A stretch of DNA of 64,000 nt from positions 186,001 to 250,000 of the forward strand of contig JAACJK010000169.1 of assembly GCA_013368325.1 (NCBI GenBank), given 5' to 3'. Shown one piece after another: positions 56,334-64,000 of this stretch. How positions within the stretch are numbered: the first letter of the stretch is position 1; each line of letters begins with the position of its first letter. The stretch comes from Ephemerocybe angulata (taxonomy: Eukaryota > Basidiomycota > Agaricomycetes > Agaricales > Psathyrellaceae). The notes under the pieces are model-generated. The model worked only from the letters and a program-made list of their open reading frames with translations, had not been told where the DNA came from and did no database searches. Both the position numbers and the translations under genes were made by a program.

Positions 56334-58387
56334 ATGGATGCAAAAGCCCCCTCCGACTATCGCTCGAAGGTGGACGATTCGGAGAAGAACAGTATTGACA
56401 AGTCGTCAAGTGGAGAGGCCCTCGATGCGCACTACGACCCCAAATTCGTGGAGCAGACATTGTGAGTACCTACCTGCCTCCCCCAGTCCAGTTTCGCGGT
56501 GAACCATTCATCTGTTGTGTATCCGATGCTTATGGGTTTGTTTGAACGTTGCAGGCGCAAAGTCGACTGGCGCATGCTACCCCTCCTCGGCCTTCTCTAC
56601 TCTCTTGCTCTCATCGACCGCACGAATCTAAGCGTTGCGCGTATAGCCGGGATGGATAGATCCTTGGTGAGAGTTCACTCGCATCTCGCCTCGTCCCGAC
56701 TCTCGTCCCATATTTAATGGACGACGCAGGGTCTTACCATCGGCGACCGCTACAGTATCGCTTCCATGATCTACTTCCCACCATACATTCTTTTGTACGT
56801 ATCCCTCACGCTTTCTAAGCCGTGAACGAATCGACTTTCTAATTGAGGTGCAATGTGTAGAGAGATCCCTGGAAATCTTATACTGCAGAAGCTGGGCGCT
56901 CGTGCGTGGTTGACTATCTGCGTCGTGGGGTGGGGAGCAGCACAGATTGGCATGGCTTTTGTGCCGAATTGGAAGCTCCTCAGCCTCACGCGCGTCCTCC
57001 TAGGTGCATTCGAGGTACGTTTTACACACACACCGCATCATCCCCTCTCTGCACCATAGACATGAACTTACCGTCATGAAAACGACAGGCCGGGTTCTTC
57101 CCCGCACTCGCGTTCATCATTACCACATGGTACAAGCGGCACGAAATCCAGAAACGCCTAGCGGCGTTCTACCTAACAGGTATTCTCCTCGGTGGTTTCA
57201 GCGCTCCCTTAGCATACGGGCTACAGCTCATCGCCCCCGCGGGCGGCCTTAAAGGCTGGCAATGGATCTTCCTTGTCGAGGGTCTTCTCACAGTCGTTCT
57301 GGGGCTGGTTACGTGGTTCTTCGTCGCCGACTTCCCGCAGAAGAATAAGTTCTTGACGGAGGAGCAGACGAAGATGATTTTGGATAGGGTGGAGGCGGAT
57401 AGGGGGGATTCGGTGCCTGATGAAGTTACGCCTCGGGTGGTGGGGAAGCATTTGTTGGATCCGTTTTTGTGGTCATTTGGTACGTCGGATTACTCGCGGT
57501 TTCGGTTTTTGGTTTAGTTGTTCCGAAGTGAGCTGATGGTGGGTTTGTTGTGAAATAGGTCTGATGGCTATGAGTGCGACTATGCCTGCGTATGCTATTG
57601 GGTTCTTCGTCGTCATTCTTCTTCAAAGTATGGGATTCTCTATTAGAGATACGCTCCTCCTCACGACGCCGCCCTACGTTGCTGCCGTACGTCAAACTTC
57701 CACTTCCGAGAGCGTACACCATCTCATTTGGTTTGTGGCCAGGCTATTTCGACGTTCTTCTTCGCATGGCTATCGGACAAAACGCGCAAACGTGCTTTAT
57801 GGCTTGCTGTGCAGACGCTGATGACGATCGTCGGGCTTATGGTTACAGGCTATGGGAAGGGTAATGGTGTTCGTTATTTTGGACTGTTCTTGACGAACAT
57901 GGGCGCTTCGGGATCCATTCCTGGGGTTCTGGCATACGTGAGTGCATCTATTCTGTGGGAAGTAGGGCTATAGCTCACACTGTTCCTTGCGGCGCCGTCA
58001 GAACGCGAACAATATTGTCTCGCACAGCAAGGTAAGTCTTATTTAGCGAGGCGTATCTCTGTTCCTATATCTGATGAATGTCTACAGCGCTCTGTGTCCA
58101 CAGCAGTTATCATCGCATTCGGAGGGATTGGAGGAATCTTTGCGACTCTGGTGTACCGCCAGAAAGATTTCCCGGGGTACGTTTATCATCAATCCCTATT
58201 CATGTTCCGTCATGTCTGACTGCTTGTTTACAGGTACATCCCGGGCGTATGGGCGACAATGGCGTGCCAGTTCCTGATGCTTCTTCTCCTCGCAGTCAAC
58301 ACATTTGTTTTCACGCGCCGGAACAAGCTTGCTCGGGAGGGAAAGAGGATTAACGAGGGAACACCAGGATTCTATTATACTATCTAA
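56334..58387 (+). CDS. MFS transporter of the anion:cation symporter (Dal5/Tna1-like) family
   Basis: Ten exons (56334-56461, 56555-56666, 56730-56794, 56861-57014, 57089-57479, 57559-57686, 57743-57937, 58002-58031, 58088-58176, 58234-58387) join in frame to 481 residues, the usual length for this family. Motifs: KVDWRMLPLLGLLYSLALID and RTNLSVARIAG (first helix), EIPGNLILQKLG, GFFPALAFIITTWYKRHE (loop after helix 4), then GWQWIFLVEGLLTVVLG and DFPQKNKFLTEEQ. Later come WLSDKTRKRALWL, NANNIVSHSKRSVSTAVIIA and the end GTPGFYYTI. It probably imports small carboxylated nitrogen or vitamin compounds (allantoate, nicotinate or similar) by proton symport at the plasma membrane; the substrate cannot be told from sequence. 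The gene looks intact. Its promoter and first exon were copied to 25 kb. Confidence 0.9.
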
Positions 58388-58422
58388 TTGTTACATACCA
58401 TCGATATAAGTTTGAACTCATC

Positions 58423-58894
58423 CTAACCCTGCTTCGCTGATGACCTCGTGTTCGGTACAGGCACCCCACGAACGTCCCCCGCCTCCTCCACATCAAAAGC
58501 ACCCTTCCCCTTCGTGTTCAGCTTAAACTCGATCCCTTCCCAGTCGCCATTCCCATCTGTATGCCACGCATCTTTCGCTCTGCGCGTCGCAGCTTCCCCA
58601 GCTGATCCAGAACCAGACTCCCCTGCTCTGTTATTGAAATTAGTGTAAGGGGTCGTAGCATGCTCGTGGCGCTTCGCCCATGCTTCTGCGCGTGCGCGCT
58701 GACGCTCTTCCGAGGCGGGACTGGGCTTGACGGCCATGTAGATCCCGCCGGCTGTTATGGCTGCGATCGCCATGTAAACCGGGATCTGCGAGAGGTGTCA
58801 CTGGGGATGTGTTACGTGGGTTGCCATAGGTGGCGGGGCGTACGAATGTGCTGGGAGTGCGGAGGTCCCGGGGATATTTGTTTGGGTTGTTCAT
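58423..58894 (-). CDS. Small single-helix protein, probably mitochondrial (divergent pair, left)
   Basis: Two exons (58844-58894 and 58423-58785; intron 58 bp) give 137 residues: MNNPNKYPRDLRTPSTF, a helix IPVYMAIAAITAGGIYMAVK, then a charged alanine/glycine-rich tail. There is no classical signal peptide. A short N-terminus followed at once by one helix and a basic residue fits a small inner-membrane or other organelle protein. The neighbour on the opposite strand (59.2 kb) has the same plan: intron just before the helix, and a helix ending GG-Y-A-K. The two look like diverged paralogs sharing a 340-bp promoter region. The family is not recognised. Confidence 0.6.
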
Positions 58895-59234
58895 GTTGAC
58901 GAAGTTTGCTAGAAGGTGAGATGGTGGGGTTTAGGGAGGTGAAATGGGCTGAGGCTTGATGTCTCATAGTCCAGCGTCATCGATCCTAAATGGGGCCTGA
59001 GCGCTTATTATAATTGTAAGGTATGACGTATAGTCTCACTTACCCCACCCTTAACGGTTCACGACTCGATCCATGCAGTAGGTACGTGAGACTGATCTGA
59101 TACGTTCTGAATCATTTGGTCTCACACACTCCTATATAAACATCTCAATACCCCAACAATGCGGTGCCTGACCCACAAGAAGCCTATCACCATTAGCTTC
59201 AGTATCGCAGCACTAGGATATTTCAATCTTCAAG
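58895..59234. promoter_or_regulatory. Shared promoter region of the divergent gene pair
   Basis: This 340-bp gap separates the start codons of two head-to-head small genes. A TATATAAA-like element (CCTATATAAACATC near 59131) lies about 100 bp upstream of the right-hand start. The assignment as a bidirectional promoter follows from the layout. Confidence 0.45.
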
Positions 59235-59646
59235 ATGAATAACGTTATCAGCGGAGGGGGGAAACGAACAGTTTCAGGTGTATGTCAACTCTGTGCTTCC
59301 AAACGGGTAGTCATAATTATAACCTTACCATATCCTCCAACCCCAGACCGCCCTATACATCGCCGCCGCATCAGCGTTCTTCGGCGGGCTCTACTTTGCC
59401 ATGAAGGCTCCTCCACATTCAATCCGGACAGAGGGCATTGGGGGTCCCGCAGTCATGGGCACGCGTGATAAGCGTCAGGCTTCATCGGCAGCTATCTCGG
59501 CGGAGAGGAGTAGAGGAGGGATGGAGGACGCGCAGGTGGTTGGAGCACGGGATGCGAAGAACTCGGATATTGGGGATGTGACGGGTGAGGCGAGGGAGAA
59601 TGCGCAGACGCCCAAGCCGAGGGCGACGACGAAGGGGTTTTATTAG
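59235..59646 (+). CDS. Small single-helix protein, probably mitochondrial (divergent pair, right)
   Basis: Exons 59235-59279 and 59347-59646 (intron 67 bp, donor GTATGT) give 114 residues: MNNVISGGGKRTVSG, the helix TALYIAAASAFFGGLYFAMK, then a hydrophilic tail ending TTKGFY. It starts with the same MNN and has the same exon plan and helix pattern as the opposite-strand neighbour. Function unknown; location inferred from the single N-proximal helix without a cleavable leader. Confidence 0.6.
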
Positions 59647-60392
59647 AGTCGGAAGCATTCATAGGAGCGTCTTTTTTATAGTTTTGGTTGGGAGATATGG
59701 TTTTAGAGATTCCCGTCTTTAAGCGCCCAAATGCATGTCGTCTCATTCTGATCGCCAGTTCATCCCTTTCCCTTGCCTTCCGTTTGATTGATAAGCCATA
59801 TGGTACTATGCGTGTGTGTCTGGAAAATCGTAGTGGATATTCAGGATGATTGGACTTGCAATTTAGCGAGTTAAGCGCTCCTTACGACGGAGACAATTCC
59901 GGCGCTTACACTACGATCTGGTATTGGAGTTGTCAAGGTCAACTGAAGTGTATTCTGATTGGGCCTGAAGATGTCGTTATCGAGTCGCGCTCAGTCACAA
60001 TCTCACACCTAATGCGTGACAAAGAGTAGGTTGGCGTAACGTACAGAATGATCAATGACTCACGAGTGCAGGGCAGTATGGTGTCAGCCAGGAGAAGGTG
60101 GTGTATGAAGGCCATTTTCGCTGGAAATTCTCTATCACACAGTCGCTGTTCTCATATGCATTCCAGGGATTGAGTTGTGACCCGAGCGCTCGACGAAATA
60201 TTACTGAAATGGTACCGAAGGTGGGCTTCCATCTATTGTAAGTCAGTGAGTCGTGCTGCGCTAACAGAAAAGGATGATTAGGGTCGCACCAATTGGTATG
60301 TGTTGGGGACTTTGTCACACCCACCGTTGGTGTAGGGGCACTTGGTCTGTTCTCGGCGCTCCAGGCGATCGGAGCAAGATTAATACCGTCCC
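59647..60392. other. Intergenic, nothing recognised
   Basis: No supported gene or repeat. Confidence 0.4.
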
Positions 60393-60528
60393 AGGGGCGA
60401 TGAAAGTGGACACAGCTGCTTGCGGATATCATCACTATGTCATAGAATACTATCCCGCGCATTGGGTGAAAGGAATAGTACTAATTGATGAAGGATACGT
60501 ACCCACCATGATATTATCCGGGCTCGCT
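60393..60528. repeat. Dispersed repeat, copy 3 of 3 (diverged)
   Basis: Related to 20681-20815 and 51432-51560: GGCGATGAAAG, AGCTGCTTG, GAATACTATCCCGC and GATGAAGGATACGTACCCACC stretches. Here the frame runs on as IEYYPAHWVKGIVLIDEGY. Confidence 0.65.
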
Positions 60529-60695
60529 GCGAAGCAAGCGCTCAAAGAAAGGTGGCTCGCTGAGAAGCGATTTGAAAAAATGGGATGTATTGACAACGTA
60601 CACCCCACGCTGTATACAACTAGCATAGAGAATAAACTATCTAGGGGAGAGAAAGCTCGAGTCGAACTATAAGACTTTCTTCGCCATTGGACGTC

Positions 60696-60815
60696 TTAGC
60701 GCCTGCCACGCTTCTTTTCCTTCTTCTTTTCCTTGCGGTCTGGAGGCGGGCTGGGGAGACCCATCACACAGAATCCAGTCGCCAAGGTCACAACATTGAA
60801 TATGGCATCCGTCGA
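60696..60815 (-). pseudogene. Possible C-terminal remnant of a ubiquitin-like gene
   Basis: The minus-strand frame reads DAIFNVVTLATGFCVMGLPS and ends in a lysine/arginine tail closing with RGRR-stop at 60696-60698. The last-strand pattern and the RGRR end resemble the 15.7-kb member, and the position relative to the dispersed repeat copies that of copies A and B. Upstream the frame is broken by a stop within about 15 codons. Short and tentative. Confidence 0.3.
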
Positions 60816-61275
60816 GAGCGAGATATCATGTCTCCACCAAGATTAATAACTTCTCCTATCCTGGCTCTGCGGATGCTCACGATGCGGGTTGAGCACAGAC
60901 GCCTTTCTTCAAAGTTTAGCGCTGAAGCCACGGCAATCCAATCGCCGAGCGCTCAGAAGGTATCCGAAGAGTCTGCTTGAGGAGGCGTGGGCGCATGGAG
61001 ACTGATATCTCTGATTGTACATAGAATTTTATACACATGTAGAACACATAAATGGTCACAGGCTCTCATGAGTATGCTCGCAGAGGCAGCTCCGAGCTTC
61101 CAGGCAGTGCCGCTGTGCCGAAATAATGCCGATCCGGACACATCCAGGGACCGAGACGGCGGGCAGGTGCCGGCCTCGAGTTCTGAAACTTCTCTTCCGC
61201 AACCACCACCTGTCAAGACTCAACACCATACCATTCGCCGCGGCGCATTCATTCTCAAATCAAGCATTAACCAAA

Positions 61276-61542
61276 ATGTCCCTGAGCAGATCAGCTGCAC
61301 GTAGTCCGCTCGTATAGTGGTCATTCATTCTGAAGACCAACCGTGCGCCAACGTATAACCTCCCTGCTGGCCACCACATCGGAATCTTGAAATCCTTATC
61401 CGCACAGGCGATCATATATGGAACAGTTGCAGTGGCTACCTTAGGATTGCTCGCCGTCGCGGTGAAGTCCCCACCCCAGTTGCTAAATCAGGAGGAACTG
61501 GGTGGGCGCCCGGGGCCTCGCTACCGCTCATCCCCCAACTAA
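61276..61542 (+). pseudogene. Small single-helix protein with an in-frame TAG
   Basis: ATG at 61276 (context CCAAAATGT) opens MSLSRSAARSPLV, then TAG at 61315-61317. The same frame continues WSFILKTNRAPTYNLPAG, a helix AIIYGTVAVATLGLLAVAVK, PPQLLNQEELGG and a stop at 61540-61542. The helix followed by K-(S/P)-P resembles the two small proteins at 58.4 and 59.2 kb. The TAG may be a nonsense mutation, or it may be removed by an intron I cannot see (the obvious GT-AG gap is only 24 bp). Confidence 0.4.
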
Positions 61543-62089
61543 TTCCTCCTCTTCTCTCGAATTCGTCGCCAAATTGTTCATATGAAGGTCAGGTGAATAC
61601 AGTAGCCAGCACAGACAATTGATGCTCAGAATTACGCCCACCGGGGGCTGGCCGCCAGGACCTGGCGCGTAGGGAGGAGGCATGGATTCATGGCGCACTC
61701 TCAGCTATCTGCTCTGCGTGGTGTGGGAGCAATACATCAGCCTGAGGCTGGTTGGCCAGGGTATACGACTCGACCGTGCGTTTCGTCTTCCCCTGAGTAC
61801 GGAGAACCGCGGATTCAGCAAAGTCATATCGTACACTCGGTCCAGAGAGTGGGGAATGGACGCCTTTCGAGCTCGAGCATTCATGATTCTTTCGGTGCGT
61901 GGTGCTCATCGTATCCGTTCGGCACACTCTTTTCGTGGCTAACCCCGTCATCGTATCTCTAGCACCTCACATCCTCGTTTCGAATCGCGACAAACCCGAA
62001 GCCACAGAGGTCGGACTGTCGCGTTGAGTCATTGACTGTCGCGTTCAAGGTCAACCTGCCCTCTCCTGCTGCTCCACTCGTCGATGACG
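61543..62089. other. Intergenic, nothing recognised
   Basis: Overlapping frames on both strands near 61.7-61.95 kb have no family character. Confidence 0.4.
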
Positions 62090-62330
62090 CTAAGTGCTGA
62101 TACTCTCCATTCTCCCCAGAAATCGCTTCCATGTATTGGACGACTGGACCAGACTCGTGAGTTCGTATGATCGTGACCGACCAAGCGGTCATCAGCGCCA
62201 GGAGCGACGCACTCCGACAGGTAAGTAGTCAAGTGCTGGTTTTGAACAATGTCGCTGTCCTTTTCTCCAAATGCTTCGAACCATTTTCGACGCATCGTCG
62301 GGGAAGGGGGGTTGGCTCATACAGGCGCTT
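62090..62330 (+). pseudogene. Remnant of the membrane glycoprotein family
   Basis: Sequence such as NRFHV, GACCAAGCGGTCATCAGCGC and TCGAACCATTTTCGACGCAT follows the order found in paralog 2 (near 10660-10820: NRFHVFGR, DQTVVSAGSN, VIEPFASHRE). The pieces are in different frames and the extracellular domain is missing. This is a third, dead copy about 50 kb away from the tandem pair. Confidence 0.55.
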
Positions 62331-62378
62331 GTAAGCGTTAGTCAGCTGGACTCTGGGCCTTGCTCAAGTCCGTCGCGG

Positions 62379-62422
62379 GTTCTAGTCACTCGCCTCACAA
62401 GTTCTAGTCACTCGCCTCACAA
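62379..62422. repeat. 22-bp tandem repeat, two units
   Basis: GTTCTAGTCACTCGCCTCAC plus AA, twice in direct succession. Confidence 0.85.
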
Positions 62423-62842
62423 TCTCCCCACCTTTGGACAGTGCCCATCGACGGTCGCCCGAGGGTTCGATCGACATCGGATCGTCAAGAGTCCGATGTC
62501 CTGGCTTGATGCAAGTCTTTGGTTTCTTGGTTCTTCGAGGATTCTCTGAGCAGCCGATCACTTGAGAGAGTCCGCGTGCGTGCCTCCCGCGAGGGAGGTG
62601 CTCGTGCGACGTCACCTTTACAGGACTATCCCTGAAGTGGACCGTATGCGTGATGACCTGCGCCTCACGTCCGTCGAAGGTGCTTATAGCAGCCTATTAC
62701 CGGCCTCCTGGATCTTCCGCTTTCGAAGTCGAAGATGGTAGGTGGCTTGGGGTGATCCACACTCAGTGATAGGATGTCACGAACATGGACAGATACGCAA
62801 ACCAACTTTGCATTCTGGTACAATGTGCAGGTGTGTTCCCAA
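62423..62842. other. Intergenic, nothing recognised
   Basis: Downstream flank of the hydrolase gene; no supported feature. Confidence 0.4.
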
Positions 62843-63952
62843 TTAGTGATTTTTATACAAGAACTTCTCGATCGTCTGCATGAAGGCGGCGCGCTCTTCG
62901 TAGTGCGCCATATGGCTTGAATTCTGATTAGACTCGATTTAGCCAATCGTTTGACATAGGGGATATTGGGTGAGCTCACCAAGAACTTGACTCGCTTCAC
63001 GTTGGGTATCTCGGATATGTGTGGAGCAATGGCATGGTCCGTAACTTCATCTTGCGCTCCGTTCGTCACAAGGGTCGGAACCTGGATCTTATGAAGCTCG
63101 CGAATGACAGACCAATTCTTCAGAACTCCAGTGACCGTGAACTCGTTTGGTCCATTCCTGTGACCAAGTCAGATCAACGCGCAGCCAGGATAATGGATAG
63201 AGGAAGACGACTTACATGGTGAAATACACTGTTGGGTCTTTTTCAATCCATCCAGAAGCTTCTGCAATTGCCTCTGGCATAGGATTGAGGGTAATAAGAT
63301 GCTTGGAGTAGAAGTAATCCACGGCGTCGAGGTACTCCTGGCTATCCGTCGTCCCTTCAGCTTCATGTTTGTCCAACGCCTCTCTAATTTCCTTGGGTAG
63401 CTGCGCCCTGAGGACTGCTAATCCCTCAGTATACAGCTTCATCGAAGCAGGCCCGCTCATGATGATCAGCTTCCTCAGCCCATGCAGGCGAAGCGTGGCG
63501 TAGCGCGCTGCAAGCATTCCACCCCACGACTGCCCGAGCACGTCGTACTGCTTCAATCCGAGCTTATGTACGAGGTTCCGGAGCTCTGCGATGAACACAT
63601 CCTCGGTCCAGAAAGTCGTGTTTCCGATGGTGTCGGGGTAGTGCGTCGACTTGCCGTTCCCGATTTGGTCGTACACAATCAGGGGGTGGTTTGGGTACTT
63701 GTTCGTTACGTCCGATAGGATCTCGAGGTAGGCGGAGTTGATACCCGGCCCACCGTGCAGCGCGATGAGAGGACGAGAGTGGCGATGGAGAGTACCGATG
63801 ATCTTGTACCATGTTTGGCCGACGAGCCCGGTCGATGGATAGGTGAAGTCGAGGAGTCCGTCGGTGCTGATCTGGCTATTACCCAATGTGTTTCCGATGA
63901 TTGAGGATGCGAGTGTGAATTGAAAAGTGTAAGACAAGAGTCTTGAGAGCAT
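62843..63952 (-). CDS. Proline iminopeptidase-like alpha/beta hydrolase (S33 family)
   Basis: Three exons (63216-63952, 62980-63157, 62843-62923) join in frame to 331 residues. The oxyanion motif HGGPG is followed by YDQIGNGKST, then the nucleophile elbow GQSWGG. In exon 2 the acid lies in PTLVTNGAQDEVTDHA, and in exon 3 the base histidine in NSSHMAHYEERAAF, so the Ser-Asp-His triad is complete. The family removes N-terminal proline or other residues from peptides, or hydrolyses amino-acid amides. The N-terminus (MLSRLLSYTFQFTLASSIIG) is hydrophobic and may be a signal peptide, suggesting secretion, with NTT-type sequons in the mature part. The gene looks intact. Confidence 0.9.
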
Positions 63953-64000
63953 GGTGGGAAGGGCGGTGCGACGTTGTAGAGAAGGGTATGCGCGCGGGTA

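Noticed and set aside
1..64000. CRISPR arrays, bacterial operons, riboswitches, rRNA and tRNA genes
   Set aside because: The window is fungal nuclear DNA. No regularly spaced repeat-spacer array, tRNA cloverleaf or rRNA segment was seen. The only tRNA-related sequence is the retroelement primer-binding site.

Overview
The window reads as nuclear DNA of a basidiomycete fungus, probably an Agaricomycete and perhaps Polyporales-like. Genes carry many short GT-AG introns (about 48-90 bp) with CTRAY-type branch sites. The window also holds a DUF6533-type seven-helix protein, Tad1-like LINE and Copia-type gag sequences, a GCM-domain DNA transposon, and several families that look specific to mushroom-forming fungi. 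All calls come from reading the sequence. Exon models were assembled by hand and tested for an unbroken frame across all junctions.

Left part (1-16 kb): a DUF6533-like membrane protein gene and a convergent 12-exon NADPH-dependent MDR reductase, both with micro-exons. Next come a hypothetical membrane protein, a tandem pair of paralogous cysteine-containing, N-glycosylation-rich membrane proteins, and a multi-pass membrane protein on the opposite strand. A fold-back repeat element follows, then two ubiquitin-like sequences, one decayed at 14.3 kb and one open at 15.7 kb.

Middle part (17-49 kb): repeat-rich and full of gene remnants. A block of about 4.7 kb (17.4-22.2 kb) is duplicated at 48.7-52.9 kb. 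Each copy carries a small low-complexity protein gene and a small secreted ubiquitin-like protein gene. Between the copies lie a young gag-only LTR element (identical 279-bp LTRs, ATAGG target duplication), a duplicated MFS promoter and first exon, a decayed Copia gag, a zinc-finger remnant, a MITE, an eIF4A pseudogene and a minisatellite. There is also a Tad1-like LINE whose ORF2 was split by a 6,410-bp GCM/UCH/PHD transposon with a perfect 9-bp target duplication (CCTTGCTGA). The transposon's 1,416-residue reading frame is open, while the LINE has decayed.

Right part (53-64 kb): a shortened secreted paralog of the ubiquitin-like family, a GH10 xylanase remnant, a 10-exon MFS transporter, and a head-to-head pair of small single-helix proteins that look like paralogs. 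Further right are decayed copies of families seen on the left, and a complete three-exon proline iminopeptidase-like hydrolase.

The most unusual content is a local, diversifying family of ubiquitin-fold proteins. At least two members have a clear signal peptide. Their leaders are almost identical, while their beta-grasp domains have diverged strongly. The family lies in a duplicated, transposon-invaded neighbourhood, which is the setting expected of fast-evolving secreted or effector-like proteins. That role is an inference; the fold assignment was made by eye.
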